Below, one piece after another: positions 28,368 to 36,619 of a stretch of 64,000 bases of DNA. The position numbers and the translations under genes were made by a program. Under the pieces are notes generated by a model. It was not told the DNA's origin, did not search any database, and worked only from the letters and a program-made list of their open reading frames with translations. Each line of letters opens with the position of its first letter. Position 1 is the first letter of the stretch. Source of the stretch: an uncultured beta proteobacterium (GTDB lineage Bacteria > Pseudomonadota > Gammaproteobacteria > Burkholderiales > Burkholderiaceae_C); assembly GCA_903869595.1 (NCBI GenBank), contig CAIPZV010000006.1:62001-126000 (forward strand), read 5' to 3'.

Positions 28368-28991
28368 ATGGTGAGTTTGCAAACCGGCTTGGCGTTTTTT
28401 TCCGTGGCGGTGTTGTTGGCCTTGTCGCCCGGCCCAGACAATGTGTTTGTGCTGGTGCATGCTGCCCAGCACGGCGTGCGCGCCGGTGTCTTGGTCGTTC
28501 TGGGTTTGTGTACCGGGCTTTTGTTTCATACCGCAGCTGTCGCGCTAGGCTTAGCCGCTTTGCTGGCGGCCTCGCCGCTGGCTTTTGGTGTGCTCAAAGG
28601 CGTGGGCGCGCTGTATTTGCTCTGGCTGGCTTGGTTGTCATGGCGCGCACCTACCGGTTTGCTCGAAAGCCAAGCGGCCGAGGGCCTGAGCGCCCGGCAA
28701 ACCTATGTGCGCGGCATCGTCATGAATGCCACCAACCCCAAAGTAGCGATTTTCTTCTTGGCCTTTTTGCCCCAGTTTGTGGATCCGGTCCTGGGCCCGG
28801 TGCAATGGCAAATCGTGCAACTAGGCGCTTGCTTTGGCCTGGCGACCTTGCTGGTCTTTGGCGGCATCGCCGCCCTGGCGGGGCGCTTTGGCCAGCGGCT
28901 GCGTGAATCTGCGCGGGCCCAGCAAGCGCTGAACCGCGCCGCCGCCCTGGTGTTTGCGGGGCTGGCGCTGCGGCTGGTGTGGCTTAGCTAA
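28368..28991 (+). CDS. LysE/RhtB-family exporter
   Basis: 207 residues with six predicted membrane segments. The N-terminal LALSPGPDNVFVL motif and NATNPKVAIFFLAFLPQF are diagnostic of LysE/RhtB exporters, which remove amino acids or related small molecules from the cytoplasm. It starts 18 bases after the deaminase gene and probably shares its transcript. The substrate cannot be read from sequence. Confidence 0.9.
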   Translation: MVSLQTGLAFFSVAVLLALSPGPDNVFVLVHAAQHGVRAGVLVVLGLCTGLLFHTAAVALGLAALLAASPLAFGVLKGVGALYLLWLAWLSWRAPTGLLESQAAEGLSARQTYVRGIVMNATNPKVAIFFLAFLPQFVDPVLGPVQWQIVQLGACFGLATLLVFGGIAALAGRFGQRLRESARAQQALNRAAALVFAGLALRLVWLS

Positions 28992-29010
28992 ACCCTGGTC
29001 TCAACACCAC

Positions 29011-29053
29011 TTGCGCAGACTGCGCTATTGCCTTACAATTTGATTAATGTAAG
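29011..29053 (+). promoter_or_regulatory. Promoter and operator of the toxin-antitoxin pair
   Basis: TTGCGC (29011-29016), 17 bases, TACAAT (29034-29039). Overlapping the -10 is an inverted repeat CTTACA (29032-29037) / TGTAAG (29048-29053), a typical place for an autoregulating antitoxin. AAGGAG follows directly and serves as the ribosome site 7 bases before the GTG start at 29064. Confidence 0.65.
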
Positions 29054-29063
29054 GAGTTAGACC

Positions 29064-29279
29064 GTGACTGAATCGACTATTACCGCCAAGGGCCAAACTA
29101 CGGTGCCGGCGGATATCCGGCAAAGCATAGGCGGCCTGCCTGGCACGCGTTTGCTATGGCATGTGTTAGCCGATGGCCGCGTTTTTATTCGCGTCAAAAG
29201 CAAAACGGCGGCAGACGTGAAGGGCATTGCAAGCCTGCCGAAAACCAAGCGTCTATCTATTGAAGAGATGCGGCCATGA
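29064..29279 (+). CDS. AbrB/MazE-type antitoxin
   Basis: 71 residues starting at GTG after AAGGAG. The N-terminal SpoVT/AbrB swapped-hairpin fold is recognisable as TITAKGQTTVPADIRQSIG. The C-terminus (KTKRLSIEEMRP) would wrap the toxin. It overlaps the toxin gene by 4 bases, the usual type II toxin-antitoxin layout, and a palindrome over its promoter suggests autoregulation. Confidence 0.88.
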   Translation: MTESTITAKGQTTVPADIRQSIGGLPGTRLLWHVLADGRVFIRVKSKTAADVKGIASLPKTKRLSIEEMRP

Positions 29280-29683
29280 ACTTGGCGGGTTCCGTCGATA
29301 CCAATATTTTGGTGCGGCTTGTCACGCAAGATGATGCGCGCCAGGCGCGGGCGGTGGACCGCCTGATGGCGCGCTGTGCCAACGAAGGGCAATTGCTATG
29401 GGTTCCTGTGACGGTCGTGCTTGAACTCGAATGGGTATTGCGTACCCGGGCCAGTCTTGCTAAGGCGCAGTTCGTCCAAATAATGAATGCCTTGCTTAGC
29501 ATGGTGGAACTCAGCTTTGAGTCCGAAAACGCCGTGGAGCAAGCCCTCTCGGATTACCAGGAAGGCAGCGCCGATTTTGGGGAATGTTTGCATGTGGCCC
29601 AGGCCCAAGTCCGCCAAGCCCTGCCGTTTTGGACTTTTGACCGCAAGGCGACCAAGCTGACAGGGGCTAGCGTCTTGGTTTAA
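29276..29683 (+). CDS. VapC-family PIN-domain toxin
   Basis: 135 residues. The PIN domain acidic residues are visible: SVDTNILVR at the N-terminus, LELEWVL in the middle, SADFGECLH (D and E) and TFDRKAT near the end. PIN toxins are metal-dependent ribonucleases that cut tRNA or rRNA. Translation is coupled to the antitoxin. Complete and apparently intact. Confidence 0.88.
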   Translation: MNLAGSVDTNILVRLVTQDDARQARAVDRLMARCANEGQLLWVPVTVVLELEWVLRTRASLAKAQFVQIMNALLSMVELSFESENAVEQALSDYQEGSADFGECLHVAQAQVRQALPFWTFDRKATKLTGASVLV

Positions 29684-29873
29684 GGGCCATCGTTCTTGGC
29701 TTTAGCCTATCTGGGCTACCTTAGTCCCGAGGCGTTTGAACGCGCCGCAATGTAAGGCTTGCGTTTGTCTGCCCTTGCGTGGGAAGTCCACCCGACGAGG
29801 CTGTGGGCTTCGAGTACGCTACAGGTCTGCGCGCAAACAGCGACAAAATAAGCAGACTAATTCAATCACATTA

Positions 29874-31268
29874 ATGAGCCAGCAAACCCAGCCTCAAACT
29901 ACTTTGCCTGCTGCGGATGCAGCACAACGCCGCCTGGTGCAGGTGCTGTTTGTCGGTGTCTTCATGGCGGCGCTCGATGCAGCCATCGTGGGGCCAGTTC
30001 TGCCTGCCTTGCGTGCAGCCTTTGGTATTGATAACCGAACAGCCGGACTGCTATCTACCGTTTTTTCCCTGAGTTCGATGTGCAGCACGGCGCTGATGGC
30101 TTACTTCAGCGACCGCCATGGCCGCCGTCCGGTGTATCTGGTCAGTGTGGCGCTTTTTGCCATCGGCTCACTGTGCATCGCTGCCGCCCCCAGCTTTGAC
30201 CTGCTGCTGCTGAGCCGTGCCATCCAAGGCATCGGCGCAGGAGGCATTGCGCCCGTGGCCAGTGCGGTGATTGGCGATGTGTTCACCGCCGAGCGGCGGG
30301 GCCGTGTTCTGGGGCTGATTGGTGCTACCCACGGCATGGCCTTTGTGCTCGGGCCGCCTCTGGCTACCGTGCTCACCTCCACGGTGGGCTGGCGCTGGCT
30401 GTTCTTGGTGAATATTCCCGTCGCCCTGGTCGTGTTGTGGATGGGTTCTCGCAGCTTGCCAGGCCAGCGCCGCGACGCGGTACCAGGGCCCGTCGACGCA
30501 GCGGGTATTACCCTGACCTTGTCGTTCCTGCTGTGTTTGGTGCTGGGGATTTCGCGCCTGCCGGACTCGGCTACCGGAATGCTGCTGTGGCCCTGGTTTC
30601 TGGCTGCCAGTGGCGTACTCCTGGCCGCTTTGGTGGCGATTGAGAAGCGCCAGGCGCATGCGCTGATTCCTATGACGCTGTTTGCCAACCGGCAACTCGC
30701 TTTTGTCTATTTGTTGACGCTGGGCGTGGGGTTCTCCATGGGTGGCATTGTGTTTTTGACCACTATTGCCACGCTGGCTTATGGCGTCAGTGTGGAGCAT
30801 GCGGGGCTGGCACTGCTGCCTTTGGTGCTGTGCTCCATGGTGGGCTCGATGGCGGCAGGGCGGCTGCTGAACCGTCTGGGCGCCCGCAACATGGTGATCT
30901 TTGGTTTTGGTCTGTTGACGCTGGGCTACCTGCAAAGCGCAGTGCCTCAGACCGGCCTTAGCGCGTTCGTAGTGGCGTCTGTACTGGTAGGTATTGGCCT
31001 GGGTGTGGTGGTGAGCGGCGCGCTGCGCGCGATTGCAATTGATGAAGCGCCGCCAACCCTGCGCGGCACCGCCCAGGGGCTGATCAATATCTTCAATGCC
31101 GTGGGGACGCTATTGGCTGTGACCTGTATCAGCGCCATTGCTGACTTTGAAGGCGGCGGGCTGACAGGTTTTAGCCACGCTTATCTTGCCATGGCCTTAA
31201 GCATGCTAGTGATGCTGTGTATTGCGTTCGGGCTTAAAAGGAAGTCAAGCGCGCCCGTAGCCGCGTAG
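29874..31268 (+). CDS. MFS multidrug-type transporter
   Basis: 464 residues from the ATG at 29874; the frame stays open to 29736 but that part is basic and not membrane-like. Twelve or more hydrophobic segments. Motif A appears as YFSDRHGRRPVYL and the proton-antiporter motif C-like region as GATHGMAFVLGPPLA. It belongs to the drug:proton antiporter group (EmrB/Bcr-like). The substrate is unknown. There is no regulator next to it and no clear ribosome site. Confidence 0.85.
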   Translation: MSQQTQPQTTLPAADAAQRRLVQVLFVGVFMAALDAAIVGPVLPALRAAFGIDNRTAGLLSTVFSLSSMCSTALMAYFSDRHGRRPVYLVSVALFAIGSLCIAAAPSFDLLLLSRAIQGIGAGGIAPVASAVIGDVFTAERRGRVLGLIGATHGMAFVLGPPLATVLTSTVGWRWLFLVNIPVALVVLWMGSRSLPGQRRDAVPGPVDAAGITLTLSFLLCLVLGISRLPDSATGMLLWPWFLAASGVLLAALVAIEKRQAHALIPMTLFANRQLAFVYLLTLGVGFSMGGIVFLTTIATLAYGVSVEHAGLALLPLVLCSMVGSMAAGRLLNRLGARNMVIFGFGLLTLGYLQSAVPQTGLSAFVVASVLVGIGLGVVVSGALRAIAIDEAPPTLRGTAQGLINIFNAVGTLLAVTCISAIADFEGGGLTGFSHAYLAMALSMLVMLCIAFGLKRKSSAPVAA

Positions 31269-31281
31269 CACATGTAACGCC

Positions 31282-31998
31282 TCAAATCGCCAAATACTGC
31301 TGGCGCAATTCGCTGTTTTCGATCACTTCCTTGGCGGTGCCGTCAAACACGATTTCGCCCATGTCCAGAATCAGCGCGCGGTCGGATAAGTTCAGCGCGG
31401 CGATGGCGTTTTGTTCCACGATGATGGTGGTAAAGCCTTGCGATTTGATTTCTTGCAGGATTTTTTCGATCTCGCGCACGATCACCGGGGCCAGGCCTTC
31501 ATAGGGCTCGTCCAGCAGCAGGAGCTTGACATCACGCGCCAGCGCGCGGGCCACGGCCAGCATTTGCTGTTCGCCGCCGGACATGGTCACCGCTTCTTGC
31601 TTTCGCCGCTCGGCCAGGCGCGGAAAGTGGTCGTAAATGCGCTCTAAGGACCAGCCGATGGGCTTTTCAATTTGCGCCAGTTGCAGGTTTTCTTCCACCG
31701 TCAGGCTGGGGATGATGCGCCGGTCTTCGGGCACCAAGCCAACGCCCAGGCGCGAGGCCTGGTAGGCGCTCATGGTGTGCAGCGGCTGGCCGTCCAGCCA
31801 CACTTCACCTTGTTGCAGCTTAGGTGCGTCCAGGCGGGCAATCGAGCGCAGGGTGGAGGTCTTGCCCGCGCCGTTGCGCCCGAGCAAGGCGACGATCTCA
31901 CCCTTTTGGATTTGAAAACCCACGCCCTGCACGATATAGCTTTCGCCATAGTAAGCGTGCATATTGCTGCACGAGAAATAAGCGTTGGGTGCGGTCAC
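31282..31998 (-). CDS. livF: Branched-chain amino acid-type ABC ATPase LivF
   Basis: 238 residues. Walker A GRNGAGKTS, signature MSGGEQQML and Walker B LLLLDEPYEGL are complete. Length and the LivF-specific EDRRIIPSLTVEENL segment separate it from LivG. It overlaps livG by 4 bases and is the last gene of a livK-H-M-G-F set. The convergent MFS gene ends 13 bases away. Confidence 0.92.
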   Translation of the reverse strand: MTAPNAYFSCSNMHAYYGESYIVQGVGFQIQKGEIVALLGRNGAGKTSTLRSIARLDAPKLQQGEVWLDGQPLHTMSAYQASRLGVGLVPEDRRIIPSLTVEENLQLAQIEKPIGWSLERIYDHFPRLAERRKQEAVTMSGGEQQMLAVARALARDVKLLLLDEPYEGLAPVIVREIEKILQEIKSQGFTTIIVEQNAIAALNLSDRALILDMGEIVFDGTAKEVIENSELRQQYLAI

Positions 31999-32750
31999 AG
32001 ATGCGCTCCTCCGAGGTAGGCTTCTTGCACGCGCGGGTCATTTTTGATGGCGTCGGGCGCGCCTTCGGCAATGATGGCGCCTTGGGCCATCACGCTGATT
32101 TTTTCAGCCAGCGAGAAGACCACGTGCATATCGTGTTCGATGATGATTTTGGTGACTTTGCCGTCGCCCAGGCGTTGCAGCAGGTCGATGGTGCTGTTGG
32201 TATCCGCGCGCGACATACCGGCAGTGGGCTCGTCAAGCAGCAGCAGCTTAGGTTCCTGGGACAGGCACATGGCCAGCTCCAGACGGCGCTTGTCGCCGCG
32301 CGACAGGCTATTGGCGATCATGTCGCGCTTGCCATAGAGCCCCACGTCTTCGAGCATATGTTTAGCGACCTCGTGCACATGGGCCTGTTCAGCAGCGCGC
32401 GACCAGCCGTTGAGCTTGAACTCGCCGTCGCGATGCGAGAAAGCCGGAATTAGCACGTTGTCTAACAGGCTGAGTTCACCAAAGATTTCCGGCGTTTGGA
32501 ACACACGCACCACACCGGCTTGGTTGATCTCGTGTGGCTGCTTGCCGATCAGCGAAATACCGTCAAAGACCACGCTGCCTTCGTCCGGAATTAACCGGCC
32601 CACAAAGGCATTGAGTAGCGTGGATTTGCCCGCGCCATTAGGGCCGATGATGGCGTGTACGGTGCCAAATTGCACAGTTAGGTTGACGTCGTTCAGCGCC
32701 TTGAGGCCGCCAAAACTCTTCTTCAAACCAGAGACTTCAAGTGCAGCCAT
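31995..32750 (-). CDS. livG: Branched-chain amino acid-type ABC ATPase LivG
   Basis: 251 residues with Walker A GPNGAGKST near residue 37, signature LSRGDKRRLE and Walker B LLLLDEPTAGMS. The signature has R instead of the common GG (LSRGD), a variation found in some Liv and Urt ATPases. Its ATG shares one base with the livM stop (TGATG) and its stop overlaps livF. Confidence 0.92.
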   Translation of the reverse strand: MAALEVSGLKKSFGGLKALNDVNLTVQFGTVHAIIGPNGAGKSTLLNAFVGRLIPDEGSVVFDGISLIGKQPHEINQAGVVRVFQTPEIFGELSLLDNVLIPAFSHRDGEFKLNGWSRAAEQAHVHEVAKHMLEDVGLYGKRDMIANSLSRGDKRRLELAMCLSQEPKLLLLDEPTAGMSRADTNSTIDLLQRLGDGKVTKIIIEHDMHVVFSLAEKISVMAQGAIIAEGAPDAIKNDPRVQEAYLGGAHL

Positions 32751-33886
32751 CAGTGTGCTCCTCGGGTCGCATCAGCAGCGGTGCTGGGCTTGGCGGGCAA
32801 GACGCGGCGTTGCAAACTTTGCAGGCCCTGCATCAAGCCACCTGGTACAAAAATAATCAACACCAAGAACAGCACGCCCAGCGTCAGTTCCCAGCCTTCA
32901 CCCACAAATAAGCCGACGAATACGACCACAGGGTGTTGCAGAGCGTCAGGTAGAAAACCGAAAACGCTATTCAATATCTGTTCGTTGAAGGATGAAAAAA
33001 TGTTTTCCAAGTACTTGATCAAGCCTGCACCAATCACCGGGCCTAACAAGGTACCGACGCCGCCCAAAATCGTCATCAGCACCACTTCGCCAGAGGCGGA
33101 CCAGTGCATACGGTCTGCGCCTGCCAGTGGGTCAGTGACCGCCAGCAGAGCGCCGGCCAGACCGGCGTAGCAGCCGCTAATCACAAAGGCGATCAAGGCG
33201 TAGGTGCGGGTATTGACACCGGTGTACTTCAGACGGTTTTGGTTGGATTTGATGGCTTTAAGCATCAGACCAAAGGGCGAGCGGGTCAGACGCATTGCGA
33301 CATAAAAGCTGATGATCAGCATGACCGCGCAGAAATAAAACCCGCTATAACCCACCATGGAAATACCAAAGAAATTGGTAGAAGGGATACCTTCCACAAC
33401 CGGCACGCCAAACCAGCGGTCTACAAGGTGCGGGTCACCTTTGACCAATTGCAAACCAGTCTCGCCGTTGGTAATAGGCGTTAACACCGAATACGCCAGG
33501 TTGTAGGCCATCTGGGCAAAGGCCAGCGTCAAAATCGAGAAGTAAATGCCCGAGCGGCGCAAGCAGAGGTAGCCGATCACCAGACCAAATAGGCCGGTCA
33601 TCAACACGCTCAGAACAATGGCGGGCAACACGTTCATGGTCAGCAGCTTAAAGCTCCACACCGCGGTGTAAGAGCCAATGCCCAAAAACGCTGCATGGCC
33701 GAAGGACAGGTAGCCCGTCAAACCAAACAAAATGTTATAGCCCACCGCGAAAATTCCGAAGATGCAAAACTTTTGCAGCAAGTCCGGGTAACCGGCCCCG
33801 AAGGGTTTGAGCAAAATAGGGCCGGCCAGAAGGGCCAGGGTAAAGCCGATCAGCAGCCAGCGGTCTTGTTTAGCGAGTGTGTTCAT
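32750..33886 (-). CDS. livM: Branched-chain amino acid-type ABC permease LivM
   Basis: About 378 residues. Two adjacent ATGs (33889, 33886) follow a strong GGAGGA; spacing favours 33886. A much longer open frame upstream lies inside livH and is a shadow. Eight to ten membrane segments, with the [21 protein letters not shown] motif typical of LivM permeases. It shares its start region with the end of livH. Confidence 0.92.
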   Translation of the reverse strand: MNTLAKQDRWLLIGFTLALLAGPILLKPFGAGYPDLLQKFCIFGIFAVGYNILFGLTGYLSFGHAAFLGIGSYTAVWSFKLLTMNVLPAIVLSVLMTGLFGLVIGYLCLRRSGIYFSILTLAFAQMAYNLAYSVLTPITNGETGLQLVKGDPHLVDRWFGVPVVEGIPSTNFFGISMVGYSGFYFCAVMLIISFYVAMRLTRSPFGLMLKAIKSNQNRLKYTGVNTRTYALIAFVISGCYAGLAGALLAVTDPLAGADRMHWSASGEVVLMTILGGVGTLLGPVIGAGLIKYLENIFSSFNEQILNSVFGFLPDALQHPVVVFVGLFVGEGWELTLGVLFLVLIIFVPGGLMQGLQSLQRRVLPAKPSTAADATRGAH

Positions 33887-33888
33887 CA

Positions 33889-34905
33889 TTAGTCCTCCAT
33901 CACGCCTTTGCGGCCCAATAAGCCACGCGGACGGGTCAGCAAAATGACCACTGCCACCAGGTACACAATGACCTGGTCGATGCCGGGAATCAGCTGTTTC
34001 ACTTCGTTCATCGAGGCAAACGATTGCAAGATGCCCAATAAAAATCCGGATGCCACCGCACCGGGCAGCGAGCCCATGCCGCCCACCACCACCACCACAA
34101 AGGATAAGACCAAAAAGTCCATGCCGATGCGGTAGTTGGGCGAGACGATAGGCGTGTACATGGCCCCAGCGATACCGGCTACCACTACGGCAATGCCAAA
34201 GACGATGGTGAATCGTCGTTCGATATGGATACCCAAAAGGCCTACGGTTTCGCGGTCCCGCATACCGGCGCGAACCACCATGCCGAAGGTAGTGAACTGC
34301 AAGAACGCAAACACCATGGCAATGACAGCCATAGAAAAGCAGAAATACACCAAGCGCCACCAGGGGTAACTCACGCCCGCACCCATGCCCAACCATTCGC
34401 CAATATTGGCGCTGCCGGTCAACATCTGCGGCGCTGGCACCGGAATAGGGGTGGCACCAAAAAAGCTTTTGATGAGTTCTTGCAGCACGATGGCCAAGCC
34501 AAAAGTCACCAAAATTTGGTCCGCATGCGTGCGATGGTAAAAATGCCGAATCAGGCCGCGTTCCATTACCACCCCCACAAGCAACATCAAGGGGATTGCT
34601 ACGATGACGGAAATAGGCACCGCAAAGCTGATCAGTTGCACGCCCGCGTCGCCGAACCACACTTGCAAGTAGGGCACGTCCACCATCATCTCCAGACCGG
34701 GAATGCTCTCGTCTTTGACCTGGGTGGACAGGTTGAGTAACTTTTGCACGCCAACGGCGCAAAAGCCACCGAGCATGAACAATGCGCCGTGCGCAAAGTT
34801 AACCACGCCCAAGGTGCCGAAAATCAGCGTCAGGCCCAAGGCAATCAGCGCATAGGCACTGCCCTTGTCCAGACCATTGAGTAACTGAAGAAAAATAGCG
34901 TCCAT
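33889..34905 (-). CDS. livH: Branched-chain amino acid-type ABC permease LivH
   Basis: 338 residues from the ATG at 34905. The family motif [22 protein letters not shown] follows the start directly. About eight membrane segments, with a periplasmic insert around residues 50-90. It is separated from the upstream binding-protein gene by two RNA hairpins, one with a T-tract, so permeases and ATPases are probably expressed at a lower level than the binding protein. Confidence 0.92.
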   Translation of the reverse strand: MDAIFLQLLNGLDKGSAYALIALGLTLIFGTLGVVNFAHGALFMLGGFCAVGVQKLLNLSTQVKDESIPGLEMMVDVPYLQVWFGDAGVQLISFAVPISVIVAIPLMLLVGVVMERGLIRHFYHRTHADQILVTFGLAIVLQELIKSFFGATPIPVPAPQMLTGSANIGEWLGMGAGVSYPWWRLVYFCFSMAVIAMVFAFLQFTTFGMVVRAGMRDRETVGLLGIHIERRFTIVFGIAVVVAGIAGAMYTPIVSPNYRIGMDFLVLSFVVVVVGGMGSLPGAVASGFLLGILQSFASMNEVKQLIPGIDQVIVYLVAVVILLTRPRGLLGRKGVMED

Positions 34906-34943
34906 AGGTTCGCCCGTGATTGGCAACTGCGTAAGCTGCACTC

Positions 34944-34987
34944 AAAAAAAGAATCGGGTTCCGTAATCTTGCAATTACTTGGAACCC
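34944..34987 (-). terminator. Intrinsic terminator between the binding-protein gene and livH
   Basis: On the minus strand GGGTTCC pairs with GGAACCC, extended by ATTAC/GTAAT inside, and is followed after GATTC by seven T (34950-34944). It lies between the binding-protein stop (35044) and the livH start (34905). Partial termination here would give an excess of binding protein over membrane parts. Confidence 0.75.
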
Positions 34988-35003
34988 GCAGGGTACCACT
35001 GCC

Positions 35004-35036
35004 CTTGCAGGGACTTGAATACCAAGTCCCCGCAAG
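35004..35036 (-). repeat. Second stem-loop after the binding-protein gene
   Basis: GGGACTTG (35010-35017) and CAAGTCCC (35023-35030) form an 8-base-pair stem, extended past one mismatch by CTTGC/GCAAG. No T-tract follows directly. With the terminator 17 bases further it forms a double hairpin, probably protecting the 3' end of the binding-protein mRNA. Confidence 0.6.
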
Positions 35037-35043
35037 CTGGGAA

Positions 35044-36384
35044 TTAAACGACTGCGACTTTGTACGGTCCCAACTCGCCGCCGAAGATATCGGCTTTGTA
35101 TTCCACCTGAGCGCGCGGCACGATCTGGTGCACATCCATCAGATCCCACTTGCCAGCAGGCTTTTCCTTGCCACGCACCACCAGCACGTCTTTGAAACAC
35201 TGGTGGTCTTCAGCGCGGTATTCGGTCGGGCCGTTGCCCATGCCGTCGAACTTAAAGCCTTCGAGCTTTTTGATCACTTCTTCGGGGTTGAAGGTACCGG
35301 CCATTTCGCAGGCGTTGGCGTACAGCAGGGTTTGCACATACGCGGTGTGAGCAGCTTGTGACGGTGGCTCTTTGTACGCAGCGACAAAAGACTTGGTGAA
35401 GTTCTTGGAGCCTTCATCCTTCAAGTCCCAATCCCAGTTGGAGGTACCGAAAATACCTTTGATGGCGGTACCGGCGCCTTGGGCCATCAGCTCGGAGAAC
35501 AGGGGCACCACCACTTCAAAGCGCTTGCCGTTGGCCATCTTGTCGCGCAGGCCGAATTGCACAGCCTGGGTCAAGGAGTTGATCATGTCTTTGCCGTAGT
35601 GGTTCAATATCAGGACGTCGGCACCGGAGTTGAGCACGGGGGTGATGTACTGCGAAAAGTCAGCTGAGCCCAGCGGGGTTTTGACGGCTTTCGCTGTTTT
35701 CCAGCCCAGTGCTTCGGTCGAGTTTTTCATGGACTCTTCCTGGGTCCAGCCCCAGGTGTAGTCGGCTGTCAGGTGGTAGGCGACACGCTCTTTGCCATAT
35801 TCTTTGCCCAACACGGGGCCAAGGGCTTTGCCAGACATATAGGCGTTGAAGAAGTGGCGGAAACCATAGCGGCGCTTGTCTTTGCCGGTGGTGTCGTTGG
35901 AGTGGGTCAGGCAGTTCATGAAAATCACGCCCATTTCTTGGGCCAGTGATTGCATGGCGATCGCTTCGCCAGAAGAAGAGCCGCCGGTACACATGATGGC
36001 GCCGTCTTTTTCCATCATCCGCTTGGCTACGCCGCGTGCCACGTCGGTTTTAGTTTGGGTATCACCCTGCACATATTCGACTTTTTTGCCCAGGATACCG
36101 TTGCCTTTGAGGACCAGCGGCTTCATGGTTTTGAGCATGCCGCCGTCGCCTTCGCCGTTGATATGTTTGATGGCCAACTCATATGCGCGCAATTCATCTT
36201 TACCTTCGTCTGCATAGGCGCCGGTCAAGGGCAGGGTCAGGCCAATCGTGACGGTTTTGCTATTGCCCGGGTCATTGCGAAAGGTGCTTGCCGTCGAATT
36301 TTTCATGTAGAAGGCGGGTGCTCCTACGCCAGCGACAAAACCTGTGATCGATTTAAGGGCCTTACGGCGAGTTGAATTCAACAT
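35044..36384 (-). CDS. Liv/amide-type periplasmic binding protein
   Basis: 446 residues. The N-terminus STRRKALKSITGFVAGVG looks like a twin-arginine signal. The mature part has IGLTLPLTGAYADEGKDELR, and the CTGGSSSGEAIAMQSLAQE and SADFSQYITPVL segments of type I binding proteins (LivK/UrtA/AmiC fold). GGAG lies 6 bases before the ATG. It heads the livHMGF set and directly follows puuD on the same strand. This class binds amino acids, amides, urea or aromatic compounds; the purine setting suggests urate, allantoin or another ureide, but that is inference. Confidence 0.88.
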   Translation of the reverse strand: MLNSTRRKALKSITGFVAGVGAPAFYMKNSTASTFRNDPGNSKTVTIGLTLPLTGAYADEGKDELRAYELAIKHINGEGDGGMLKTMKPLVLKGNGILGKKVEYVQGDTQTKTDVARGVAKRMMEKDGAIMCTGGSSSGEAIAMQSLAQEMGVIFMNCLTHSNDTTGKDKRRYGFRHFFNAYMSGKALGPVLGKEYGKERVAYHLTADYTWGWTQEESMKNSTEALGWKTAKAVKTPLGSADFSQYITPVLNSGADVLILNHYGKDMINSLTQAVQFGLRDKMANGKRFEVVVPLFSELMAQGAGTAIKGIFGTSNWDWDLKDEGSKNFTKSFVAAYKEPPSQAAHTAYVQTLLYANACEMAGTFNPEEVIKKLEGFKFDGMGNGPTEYRAEDHQCFKDVLVVRGKEKPAGKWDLMDVHQIVPRAQVEYKADIFGGELGPYKVAVV

Positions 36385-36443
36385 GAGAATCTCCGAGGTT
36401 GTAAATGCAGTGCATGACTGCGCAGTCTAGAAAAAGACGGCGA

Positions 36444-36497
36444 AGTATATGAAGCAATATCCGATTAATCAACACGGGTTTTATAGGGTTTACCCTA
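36444..36497 (-). promoter_or_regulatory. Promoter of the liv operon with upstream palindrome
   Basis: On the minus strand TTGATT (36472-36467), 17 bases, TATACT (36449-36444). Upstream of the -35 is the perfect inverted repeat TAGGGT-TT-ACCCTA (36484-36497), centred about 53 bases before the expected transcription start. That is a typical activator position. A closely similar palindrome occurs before urtA at 62564. Confidence 0.6.
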
Positions 36498-36619
36498 GGA
36501 ACTGACGAATTAATTTAACGGATATTCGCCATTATTTTTTTCATATGCTGACGGATAACTTACGCGGCTTAATTCCCCAATTGTTGATAGGGGTTTGAAA
36601 GGTGCGAGAGTTACACACC

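Noticed and set aside
33889..34762. Very long upstream extension of the livM frame
   Set aside because: It lies inside livH, lacks membrane character and would remove the well-placed start after GGAGGA at 33886.
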